A stretch of 64,000 nucleotides of DNA. Origin: Amycolatopsis xylanica (lineage in GTDB: Bacteria; Actinomycetota; Actinomycetes; Mycobacteriales; Pseudonocardiaceae). Of this stretch, positions 7,308-14,339 are shown piece after piece (within the stretch, counting starts at the first letter, position 1; each line of letters begins with the position of its first letter). The stretch lies in the NCBI RefSeq assembly GCF_900107045.1, contig NZ_FNON01000003.1, forward strand, positions 806,001 to 870,000, written 5' to 3'. Below the pieces are notes generated by a model that saw nothing but the letters and a program-made list of their open reading frames with translations, searched no databases and was not told the DNA's origin. Both the position numbers and the translations under genes were made by a program.

Positions 7308-7507
7308 TGCGCCAGGCGATCAAGCAAGGAGGCGTAGCGAGTGCGCCCATCCTGCGACAACGCCCGTACCCGTTCATCGCGCACGGAACGCGCGGCCGCC
7401 TCGGAAATCGCCCGGACGATGGCCTCATGCTTGCTCACGCCCTGCGCCTCGGCGAGCATCGCGAGCGCGCGCTCCTGCTCGTCGTTCAGCCTCAAGGTCA
7501 TAGCCAT
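7304..7507 (-). CDS. Ribbon-helix-helix antitoxin
   Basis: 67 residues. The N-terminal strand MTLRLNDEQERAL and the two helices around GVSKHEAIVRAISEAA match the CopG/Arc ribbon-helix-helix fold, which binds operator DNA as a dimer. The C-terminal half probably wraps the toxin. It is the first gene of the pair and overlaps the Doc-type gene by 4 nt. Start ATG 7507 or the second ATG (7501); the RHH strand begins at the latter. Confidence 0.82.
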   Translation of the reverse strand: MAMTLRLNDEQERALAMLAEAQGVSKHEAIVRAISEAAARSVRDERVRALSQDGRTRYASLLDRLAQ

Positions 7508-7577
7508 GCGGTCGACGGTACCACTCTGGTATCAAGATCAACCCGCTCCTCCGGCTGGCCACACTTAGAGTCGGGGC

Positions 7578-8525
7578 ATGCCGAGCAAGGCCTTGATCGC
7601 GTGGCTCCGCGACTCAGACCCAGCCCTACGCTGGCAAGTCGAGCGCGATCTCCTCCACGAACCGGCTTGGCAAGCCACCCGAGCCCGCGTTGCCACAGAA
7701 GGTTTCGGCGCACGTCTCCTCGCGCTCCAGGACCCCGATGGCCGGTGGGCGGGCGGCGCGTTCTTCCCGGCGGACTTCGACTGTTCCGAACCGGGCCAGC
7801 CCTGGACTGCGACCACCTGGTCCCTCAACGCGCTACGCGAGTGGGGCCTCGATCCCGCGGTCCTGCACGGGACAGCCGAACGACTCGCCGCGAACTGCCG
7901 CTGGGAGTACGAAAACCTGCCGTACTGGGGCGGCGAGGTCGACTGCTGCATCAACGCCTGGACCGTCGCGAACGACCTGTGGCTCGGCGCCGACATCACC
8001 GGCATCGTCGACTGGTTCCTCGAGCACCGGCTCCCCGACGGCGGCTGGAATTGCGAGTGGATCGAGGGGTCGGCGCGTTCGTCCTTCCACTCGACCCTCA
8101 ACTCGCTCAAGGCTTTGCTCGCCTACGAAGCCGCGACCGGAGACTCGGACACGGCCCGCGCCGCCCGGCGATCAGGCGAGGAATACCTCCTGCGCCGCAA
8201 CCTTGTCCGCCGCCTCTCCACGGGCAAGGCACCCGGGCCATGGGTGAACAACTTCGCGTACCCGTTTCGTTGGGCTTACAGCGCGCTCAACGCGGCCGAG
8301 TACTTCCGCCGGGCTTCGCTGCTCGACGGCACGCCACGCGACCCGCGCATGGCCGATGCGATCGAGCTGATCCGGGCGGCACGACAGCCGGACGGGACCT
8401 GGCTTCAAGGCGATCCGCACCCCGGGCGGGTGTGGTTCGAGGTCGATGTCCCGCCCGGCGAACCGTCGAAGTGGCTGACGCTCTTCGGAACCCGGGTACT
8501 CGCTTGGTGGGACCAGGGGTCGTGA
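7578..8525 (+). CDS. Terpenoid-cyclase/prenyltransferase-toroid fold protein
   Basis: 315 residues with repeated QxxDGxW-like motifs typical of alpha/alpha-toroid proteins: LQDPDGRWAGG (about residues 50-60), HRLPDGGWNCEW (about 150-161) and RQPDGTWLQGDPHPG near the C-terminus. Family members include squalene-hopene cyclase and prenyltransferase beta subunits, but at 315 residues this is half a cyclase and I see no DXDD acid motif. It is probably a non-canonical, possibly non-catalytic member. Its TGA stop (8523-8525) lies inside the left arm of interspersed palindrome copy 3. Confidence 0.65.
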   Translation: MPSKALIAWLRDSDPALRWQVERDLLHEPAWQATRARVATEGFGARLLALQDPDGRWAGGAFFPADFDCSEPGQPWTATTWSLNALREWGLDPAVLHGTAERLAANCRWEYENLPYWGGEVDCCINAWTVANDLWLGADITGIVDWFLEHRLPDGGWNCEWIEGSARSSFHSTLNSLKALLAYEAATGDSDTARAARRSGEEYLLRRNLVRRLSTGKAPGPWVNNFAYPFRWAYSALNAAEYFRRASLLDGTPRDPRMADAIELIRAARQPDGTWLQGDPHPGRVWFEVDVPPGEPSKWLTLFGTRVLAWWDQGS

Positions 8526-8565
8526 GCGGTATCGCCGGTTCTAACCGGCCGCGCCACTCACGACC
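8518..8565. repeat. Interspersed palindrome, copy 3
   Basis: 48 bp starting GGTCGTGAGCGGTATCGCCG and ending CACTCACGACC, centre GGTTCTAACC. It occupies the whole space between two convergent genes and supplies the stop codon of the upstream one (TGA inside GTCGTGAG). Confidence 0.9.
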
Positions 8566-8568
8566 AGC

Positions 8569-9036
8569 CTAGTAACGCGGCATGTTCGGGATGGCTTTCT
8601 CCGCGACTCCGATGACTGCCTCCACTTTGGACAGATCGGTTGCCACATCCTCCGCCGTCATGGCAGGCGCTTCGGACGACCGGTAAGCGACTTCGTTGCG
8701 CCGGGAGCGCATCCGGTTGAACGGCCGCAAAATCGTGCCCAGCGGCGGATCGAGTTGCGCGAGAACTGCTTCATAGATGGCGATGTGGCCGCCACGGCTC
8801 GTCGCACGCAGTCCCTGATTCTGCAGAATCGCCGCCAACGCACGACGTGCGCCGTCATAGGCGAGCGTGTAAGCGCCTTCCGGATCCATTTCCAGCACTT
8901 GCCGTGCCGAAGCGACATGGGTGCGAGCCCTGGCGAGTTCAGCCTCGGCAGCCTCTTGGGAAGCCGGAACGTGTTCGATGGCGCCGCGCGCGATAAGAGC
9001 GTCAATCGTGGCGCGCCCTTGGTTCCACGAAGTCAT
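8569..9036 (-). CDS. HEPN-domain toxin partner of MNT gene
   Basis: 155-residue all-helical protein. The segment RPFNRMRSRRNEVAYRSS near residues 105-122 aligns with the HEPN catalytic region (arginine, then polar residue and His/Tyr), with Tyr where classical RNases have His. The helix with TLAYDGARRALAAILQNQGL is the usual HEPN core. It overlaps the nucleotidyltransferase stop by 4 nt (ATGA). In MNT-HEPN modules the HEPN protein is the RNase toxin and the nucleotidyltransferase neutralises it by AMPylation. That role is inferred here from family and context. Confidence 0.75.
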   Translation of the reverse strand: MTSWNQGRATIDALIARGAIEHVPASQEAAEAELARARTHVASARQVLEMDPEGAYTLAYDGARRALAAILQNQGLRATSRGGHIAIYEAVLAQLDPPLGTILRPFNRMRSRRNEVAYRSSEAPAMTAEDVATDLSKVEAVIGVAEKAIPNMPRY

Positions 9037-9623
9037 CGGGTCTCCTGATCAAGATTCAACTGGACCAGCGGACGCTCACGAACGCTGGTCAGGAACGGAT
9101 CCGTCGTGCTTGCCGCCCATGACTCCGGAGAGATCCGATGGACGTTCACCTCACGACTCAACCGGCGGCCGACCTGTTCGGCGAGATCGAAAAGCGCGTC
9201 CGCGTCGGGCGAGCCGACGACCAGGACGTCGATATCGCCCGGCGGCGGTCCCGGCTCGCCGTTGTAGCGTGCTGCCCAGGATCCGTAGATATAAGCCTGG
9301 TTGACTCCTGCGAGCTGGGACAAAGCATCGGCCAGCAGTGGCATCGGCCCGAACGTGACCGCGATGAGATCGCTCAACGGCCGATAGACGGGAGTGTTCG
9401 TACGGGCTTTGACGAGCCGGTTCCGCCCCATCCGCCGATCGTCGAGAATACCGCCGACGACCAGGCGATCGACCTCGCGCACGATGGCCGTGTGCGTGAC
9501 GCCGCAGGCTTCGGCGAGCTCGGTGATGCTGTACTCGCGCTCAGGGTGAAGCAAAAGGAGCGCGAGCAGCTCACCCTGCGTACGTGAACGCAGCAGCGGC
9601 AGCATACTCGGCGTTACTTTCAT
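9033..9623 (-). CDS. MNT nucleotidyltransferase antitoxin with N-terminal wHTH
   Basis: 196 residues from ATG 9623. Residues about 10-75 form a winged helix-turn-helix (YSITELAEACGVTHTAIVRE). The C-terminal half is a minimal nucleotidyltransferase with YIYGSWAARYNG (GS motif), then GDIDVLVVG giving the two metal-binding aspartates. I prefer ATG 9623 to the GTG at 9632 because a TATAGT -10 box (9636-9631 on the minus strand) ends 7 nt before it, implying a leaderless transcript. The gene begins inside a 46-bp inverted repeat that its own HTH domain may bind. Confidence 0.8.
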   Translation of the reverse strand: MKVTPSMLPLLRSRTQGELLALLLLHPEREYSITELAEACGVTHTAIVREVDRLVVGGILDDRRMGRNRLVKARTNTPVYRPLSDLIAVTFGPMPLLADALSQLAGVNQAYIYGSWAARYNGEPGPPPGDIDVLVVGSPDADALFDLAEQVGRRLSREVNVHRISPESWAASTTDPFLTSVRERPLVQLNLDQETR

Positions 9624-9658
9624 TGGACGCACTATATCGTGCGCCCAATGAAAGTAAC
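9613..9658. promoter_or_regulatory. Near-perfect 46-bp palindrome over MNT/HEPN promoter
   Basis: Left arm 9613-9632 and right arm 9639-9658 are complementary at 19 of 20 positions, with a 6-bp centre (TATATC). The arms start GTTACTTTCATTGG. It spans the predicted -10 box and the start codon of the nucleotidyltransferase gene, so binding there would block initiation. It is the obvious autoregulatory operator of the module. Confidence 0.75.
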
Positions 9659-9703
9659 AACCAGTTACAAGCGATCACTTAACAGGACAATGGCCTGTTC
9701 GAG

Positions 9704-10201
9704 CTAACCGGCCAGGGACAGGTCCAGCAGCATCACGTGCAGGCCGACCAGGCCGTGGTCTGGATGGTCGAACCCCTCGGGAACCGTCCCGATGACGCGA
9801 AAGCCGAGCGACCGCCACAGGGCGACGGCAGCCAGGTTCGTCTCGACGACGGCGTTGAACTGAATGCTGCGATAGCCCGCGGAACGAGCCCAGTCGACGA
9901 CATGGGCGCCGAGCGCACGCCCGATCCCGCGTCCCCGGTGCCGTGGATCGACCATGAAACTGGCGGTCGCGACGTGAGCGCCCCGCCCAGGACGGTTGAG
10001 GCCCATCTTGGCGCTGCCCAGCACGACCGGGCCGTCGGCGGCGACGACCGTGCGTCCCGGCGGCGACTCCATCCACCAGCCACGAGCCTGCTCCTGGCTC
10101 AGGCCGTCGGGATACGCGTACGTCTTGCCCTCGGCGACGATCGCCGAAAAGAAGGGATAGATCAGCGGCCAGTCATCGTCCGTGGCGTCTCGGATCAACA
10201 C
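9704..10201 (-). CDS. GNAT-family N-acetyltransferase
   Basis: 165 residues covering a complete GNAT fold. The acetyl-CoA pyrophosphate loop is RHRGRGIGRALG (around residues 92-103), and the C-terminal NLAAVALWRSLGFRVIGTVP is the usual substrate/CoA helix and strand. The N-terminus IRDATDDDWPLIYPFF also fits phosphinothricin-acetyltransferase-like members. The substrate cannot be read from sequence. Start is GTG 10201. It follows ychF closely on the same strand (10 nt gap), so the two may be co-transcribed. Confidence 0.82.
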   Translation of the reverse strand: MLIRDATDDDWPLIYPFFSAIVAEGKTYAYPDGLSQEQARGWWMESPPGRTVVAADGPVVLGSAKMGLNRPGRGAHVATASFMVDPRHRGRGIGRALGAHVVDWARSAGYRSIQFNAVVETNLAAVALWRSLGFRVIGTVPEGFDHPDHGLVGLHVMLLDLSLAG

Positions 10202-10211
10202 CGGGCACGGC

Positions 10212-11294
10212 TCAGACGTTGAACCGGAACTCGACCACGTCGCCGTCGGCCATGACGTAGTCCTTGCCTTCCATCCGGACCTTGCCTGCCGACCGCGCCG
10301 CGGCCATGGAGCCGGCCGCCGTCAGGTCGGCGAACGACACGACCTCGGCCTTGATGAAGCCGCGCTCGAAGTCGGTGTGGATCACGCCCGCGGCCTGCGG
10401 GGCGGTCGCGCCCTGCGGGATCGTCCAGGCGCGGGACTCCTTGGGACCGGCCGTGAGGTAGGTCTGCAGGCCCAGGGTGTGGAAGCCGGCGCGGGCGAGG
10501 GAGTACAGGCCCGGCTCCTCCTGGCCGACCGACTCGAGCAGCTCGCGGACGGACTCCTCGTCGTCGAGCTCCAGCAGCTCGGCCTCGACCTTGGCGTCCA
10601 GGAACACCGCGTCGGCCGGGGCGACGAGCTTGGTCAGCTCTTCGCGGCGGGCGGTGTCGGTCAGGACGGCCTCGTCGGCGTTGAAGACGTAGAGGAACGG
10701 CTTCGTGGTCAGGAGCGAGAGCTCGCGCAACGCCTCGAAGTCGACCTCTTTCTGGGCCTGGAACAGGGTGCGGCCCGCGTCGAGGATCTCCTTGGCCTTG
10801 ACCGCGTTGTCGAGCGCGGGCTTGGCCTCCTTCTTGGTCCTGGCCTCCTTCTCGAGGCGGTGGAGCGCCTTTTCGAGGGTCTGGAGGTCGGCGAGGATGA
10901 GCTCGGTGTTGATGGTCTCGATGTCGCTGGCGGGGTCGATGCGGCCGTCGACGTGGATGACGTCCTCGTCGTCGAACACCCGGATGACCTGGCAGATGGC
11001 GTTCGCTTCGCGGATGTTGGCGAGGAACTTGTTGCCGAGGCCAGCGCCCTCCGACGCGCCCTTGACGATGCCCGCGATGTCCACAAAGGACACCACAGCC
11101 GGCACCGTCTTCTCCGAGCTGAAGACCTTGGCGAGCTCGTCCAGCCGGGGGTCCGGGAGCGGCACGACGCCGACGTTGGGCTCGATGGTGGCGAACGGGT
11201 AGTTGGCCGCGAGCACGTTGTTGCGGGTCAGCGCGTTGAACAGGGTGGACTTGCCGACGTTGGGCAGGCCGACGATACCGAGGGTCAGACTCAC
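10212..11294 (-). CDS. ychF: Redox-regulated ATPase / ribosome-associated YchF
   Basis: 360 residues, the full length of this universally conserved Obg-related P-loop protein. The G1 motif GLPNVGKST is at residues 9-17; the TGS-like C-terminal domain ends in DGDVVEFRFNV. Despite its GTPase ancestry YchF prefers ATP and associates with ribosomes. From memory it corresponds to M. tuberculosis Rv1112, placing the left end of the conserved backbone here. The stretch is strongly biased to G/C third positions. Confidence 0.95.
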   Translation of the reverse strand: MSLTLGIVGLPNVGKSTLFNALTRNNVLAANYPFATIEPNVGVVPLPDPRLDELAKVFSSEKTVPAVVSFVDIAGIVKGASEGAGLGNKFLANIREANAICQVIRVFDDEDVIHVDGRIDPASDIETINTELILADLQTLEKALHRLEKEARTKKEAKPALDNAVKAKEILDAGRTLFQAQKEVDFEALRELSLLTTKPFLYVFNADEAVLTDTARREELTKLVAPADAVFLDAKVEAELLELDDEESVRELLESVGQEEPGLYSLARAGFHTLGLQTYLTAGPKESRAWTIPQGATAPQAAGVIHTDFERGFIKAEVVSFADLTAAGSMAAARSAGKVRMEGKDYVMADGDVVEFRFNV

Positions 11295-11399
11295 GGCCGC
11301 AAAGTCTACGGGCCTGTGTGAATCACCCGGCAGTGAGCCTGGAACGCCGTGGCGGATTTCCGCCAGTCAAGGCCTGGACCTGCTGGCATAGTGAATCGC

Positions 11400-12842
11400 A
11401 TGACCGAACTGACACTGTGGCGCGACACCGAGCGCTGCTACCGCGCCGTCGCCTCGCGCGACTCGCGGTTCGACGGGCAGTTCATCATGGCCGTGCGCAC
11501 CACCGGCATCTACTGCCGTCCGTCCTGCCCGGCCCAGACGCCCAAATCCAAGAACGTCAGCTTCTTCCCGACCTCGGCCGCGGCGCAGGCGGGCGGGTAC
11601 CGCGCGTGCCGCCGGTGCCTGCCGGACGCCGTGCCGGGGTCGCCCGAGTGGAACGTGCGCGCCGACCTGGCCGCGCGGGCCATGCGGCTGATCTCCGACG
11701 GGCTGATCGAGCGGGAGGGGGTGCCGGGGCTGGCCAAGCGGCTCGGCTACTCCGAACGCCAGCTCGGCCGGGTGCTCACCGCCGAGCTCGGCGCCGGTCC
11801 GCTCGCGCTGGCCAGGGCACATCGGGCGCATGCCGCGCGGCTGCTGATCGAGATGTCCGAACTGCCGCTGACCGATGTCGCGTTCGCCGCGGGCTTCGCC
11901 AGCGTGCGGCAGTTCAACGACACCATCCGCGAGGTCTTCGCGACCACGCCGTCCCAGCTGCGGACCGGCAGGCGGGGTTACGTCGAGGGCGGCACCAAGC
12001 TCACGCTGCGGCTGCCCTACCGCGAGCCGTTCGACGACGGCGTCTTCGGCTTCCTCGCCGAGCACGCGGCGCCCTGCATCGAGAGCGGCGCGTACGGCCG
12101 CACGCTGCGGCTCGCGCACGGGACCGGCACGGTCCGCGTGGCGCCCGCCGACGGGCACGTGCGCTGTGAGCTGCGGCTTTCCGATCTGCGAGACCTCAGC
12201 AGCGCCGTCTCGCGGGTGCGCAGGCTGCTCGATCTCGACGCCGACCCCGAAGCCGTGCGGCGCGTGCTGCGCGCCGACCCGGCGCTCGCGCCGATGGTCG
12301 AGGCGGCGCCGGGGATCCGGGTGCCCGGCGCGGTCGACGGCGAGGAACTGCTGCTCCGCACCATGATCGGCCAGCAGGTCTCCGTCGCGGCCGCCCGCAC
12401 CACGACCGCCCAGCTCGCCGAGGCGCTCGGTGAGCGGCTCGCCGAGCCCGACGACGAGCTGACCACGCTCTTCCCCACCTCCGCGAAGATCGCCGAGAAC
12501 AGCACGGTCCTGCATGGCCCCCAGCGCCGCGTCGACGCCATCCGCGCGGTGGCGGAAAAGCTGGCAGGCAAGGAAATCGAGGTCCACATCGGACGCGACC
12601 CGGACGAGCTACGCGAGGAACTGCTCGCTTTGCCCGGCGTCGGCCCCTGGACCGCGGACTACGTCCTGATGCGCCTGCTCGGCGTCCCGGACGTCCTGCT
12701 CACCGGCGATCTGGCGTTGCGCAAGGGCGCCGAAAACCTCGGCATCACCGACCTCGGCGAGCGAGCGCAGGCCTGGCGGCCGTGGCGCTCGTACGCCGGA
12801 ATGTACTTGTGGCGCAAGGCCACCGAGAAAGGAACGGCATGA
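11400..12842 (+). CDS. Ada-type regulator fused to AlkA 3-methyladenine glycosylase
   Basis: 480-residue fusion. Residues 1-80 are the Ada zinc domain with CRPSC (Cys39, Cys43) and CRRC (Cys70, Cys73); Cys39 would be the methyl acceptor from DNA phosphotriesters. Residues about 90-190 form an AraC-type HTH (TDVAFAAGFASVRQFNDTIR). The rest is an AlkA N-domain plus helix-hairpin-helix glycosylase with LPGVGPWTADYVLMR and the catalytic aspartate in TGDLALR. It should sense methylation, activate repair genes and excise alkylated purines. ATG 11400 is chosen over 11349 because it matches family N-termini. It overlaps ogt by ATGA. Confidence 0.92.
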   Translation: MTELTLWRDTERCYRAVASRDSRFDGQFIMAVRTTGIYCRPSCPAQTPKSKNVSFFPTSAAAQAGGYRACRRCLPDAVPGSPEWNVRADLAARAMRLISDGLIEREGVPGLAKRLGYSERQLGRVLTAELGAGPLALARAHRAHAARLLIEMSELPLTDVAFAAGFASVRQFNDTIREVFATTPSQLRTGRRGYVEGGTKLTLRLPYREPFDDGVFGFLAEHAAPCIESGAYGRTLRLAHGTGTVRVAPADGHVRCELRLSDLRDLSSAVSRVRRLLDLDADPEAVRRVLRADPALAPMVEAAPGIRVPGAVDGEELLLRTMIGQQVSVAAARTTTAQLAEALGERLAEPDDELTTLFPTSAKIAENSTVLHGPQRRVDAIRAVAEKLAGKEIEVHIGRDPDELREELLALPGVGPWTADYVLMRLLGVPDVLLTGDLALRKGAENLGITDLGERAQAWRPWRSYAGMYLWRKATEKGTA

Positions 12843-13336
12843 CAGCGCACTGGTCCACAGTGGACACCCCGATCGGCCCGTTCACGGCCGTCGTCGCCGA
12901 CGACGGGGCCGTGCTGGCCTCGGGCTGGACGGGCGACGCCGGGGAGCTGACCTCCCTCATCTCCCCGGCGCTCCTCCCCGCCTCGGTCACCGAAAAACAA
13001 GACCTCGGTGAAGTCACCCGTGCGATCGTCCGCTACTACGACGGCGAACTCGACGCCGTCAGCGAGATCCCGGTCCGCCAAAAATCCGGAGAGTTCCGCG
13101 AACGCGCCTGGGACGTCCTGCGCACCGTGAAAGCAGGCCACCCCGTCTCCTATGCCGACTACGCGACCCTCGCGGGCAACCCCGCAGCGGTTCGTGCTGC
13201 GGCATCAGCCTGCGCCCGCAACGCGGCGGCGTTGTTCGTGCCGTGTCACCGGGTGGTCAAGTCGGGCGGCGGGCTCGGCGGCTTCCGCTGGGGCGTCGAC
13301 GCCAAGCGCTGGCTGCTCAATCACGAGTCCAGCTGA
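12839..13336 (+). CDS. ogt: Methylated-DNA-[protein]-cysteine S-methyltransferase
   Basis: 165 residues, a standard Ogt/AGT suicide repair enzyme that takes methyl groups from O6-methylguanine. The active-site motif PCHRVV puts the acceptor at Cys136, followed by the conserved GGLGGFRWG. The HTH region is SYADYATLAGNPAAVRAAA. It overlaps the Ada-AlkA gene by 4 nt (ATGA), so the two form an adaptive-response operon. It converges on the YceI gene with a 20-nt stop overlap. Confidence 0.93.
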   Translation: MTAHWSTVDTPIGPFTAVVADDGAVLASGWTGDAGELTSLISPALLPASVTEKQDLGEVTRAIVRYYDGELDAVSEIPVRQKSGEFRERAWDVLRTVKAGHPVSYADYATLAGNPAAVRAAASACARNAAALFVPCHRVVKSGGGLGGFRWGVDAKRWLLNHESS

Positions 13337-13802
13337 CCGTCAGGCCGACCTCGAGCAGGTCGCCGATCACCGGGCGGCCGTTCGGCACGCCGAGCGCGGA
13401 CCGGCTGACCTGGCCGTGCGCCCGCACATCCACCCTGGGTCCCTTCGTCCGCACCTCGTCGACGATCAGCTCGATCTCGGCCGAGTCGCGGAACGAGAGC
13501 ACGCCGGACACCATGTCCCCCGTGACCGTGCCTTCGAAGATGATCTTCGGGTGGCGCGCCGAGTCGAGAAAGCTCCGGCCGCGGACCTGCTTGTCCCGGT
13601 GCTTGTTGCCGGTCACGAAGCTCGCGGCGTCGATCTCGGCGAAGACGGTGACGCCTTCTTCGCCGACCACGCCACGGCCGGAGCGGACCTCGAAACCGCC
13701 GTGAATGGTGAAGATCCCGAGCTTCTTGATCGCGAACGTGATCGAGGACAGGCTGGGGACCAGCTGATAGGTGCCCACCTGGGGCAGCGTCGCGGCGGTC
13801 AT
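13317..13802 (-). CDS. YceI-family lipocalin-like protein
   Basis: 161 residues with the YceI pattern: GTYQLVPSLSSITFAIKKLG at the start, then FTIHGGFEV, central NKHRDKQVRGRSFLD and the C-terminal LLEVGLTVSW strand. YceI proteins form an eight-stranded barrel that binds isoprenoid-type lipids. There is no signal peptide here, so it is probably cytoplasmic, as in many actinobacterial members. Its ATG overlaps the upstream gene stop (ATGA, 13799-13802), making a two-gene operon with the 155-residue protein. Confidence 0.85.
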   Translation of the reverse strand: MTAATLPQVGTYQLVPSLSSITFAIKKLGIFTIHGGFEVRSGRGVVGEEGVTVFAEIDAASFVTGNKHRDKQVRGRSFLDSARHPKIIFEGTVTGDMVSGVLSFRDSAEIELIVDEVRTKGPRVDVRAHGQVSRSALGVPNGRPVIGDLLEVGLTVSWTRD

Positions 13803-14266
13803 GACTCGACCCGGTACAGCTCGACGTGGTCGGGGCCGGGCAGCAGCGCGGGGTCCTCGCCGGGCAGCAGCGGCAGCTCGGCGATCCGCTTGCCGCCCTC
13901 TTCGAGCGACTCGAGGGACGTGGTCAGCACGACCACCAGCTGCCGGCGGGCGCGCGGGTCCCACAGGCCCAGCACCCGGACGGTGCCGGGGAAATCCGCC
14001 ATCGCGGGCGCCACCCGCTCCCGGTGCGCCCGGTCCCCGGCCTGCTTGACCGCGTCGCTCGCCGGACCGGCGAAGGTCAGGACACTGGCGAACGACGGCC
14101 GCTCGCCCGCGTCGCGCATCGGGGTGTCGTCGTCCACCCGGTAGCCGCCGCCCTCGGGCTCGTTTTCCCACAGCCGCAGCGTTTTCTCGCCCGGTCCGGC
14201 CACCTGCCGCAGCCGGATCTCCTCGGCGGCGCCGCCACCGGATTCCTTGCCGAATGTCGCGTACAT
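13799..14266 (-). CDS. Uncharacterised 155-residue cytoplasmic protein
   Basis: Starts at ATG 14266 after a strong AAGGAGGAG ribosome-binding site. The protein has no signal peptide or transmembrane segment. It contains a beta-rich N-terminus, a central FPGTVRVLGLWDPRARRQLV and a strand-helix pattern around VVVLTTSLESLEEGGKRI, compatible with an alpha/beta-barrel (dimeric ferredoxin-like, ABM) fold. That fold is a guess. It is coupled to the YceI gene by a 4-nt overlap. The longer frame to 14596 is rejected because of the RBS. Confidence 0.7.
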   Translation of the reverse strand: MYATFGKESGGGAAEEIRLRQVAGPGEKTLRLWENEPEGGGYRVDDDTPMRDAGERPSFASVLTFAGPASDAVKQAGDRAHRERVAPAMADFPGTVRVLGLWDPRARRQLVVVLTTSLESLEEGGKRIAELPLLPGEDPALLPGPDHVELYRVES

Positions 14267-14339
14267 GGTCCTCCTCCTTCGACGAGGACCACGATCTCCG
14301 TTCCCGCGCGCGGGCGGATCCGGGTAAGTACGGAGGCGG

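Noticed and set aside
10182..11321. Plus-strand 379-codon frame opposite ychF
   Set aside because: YchF is unmistakable on the minus strand; the plus frame is low-complexity (Leu, Gly, Asp, Val).
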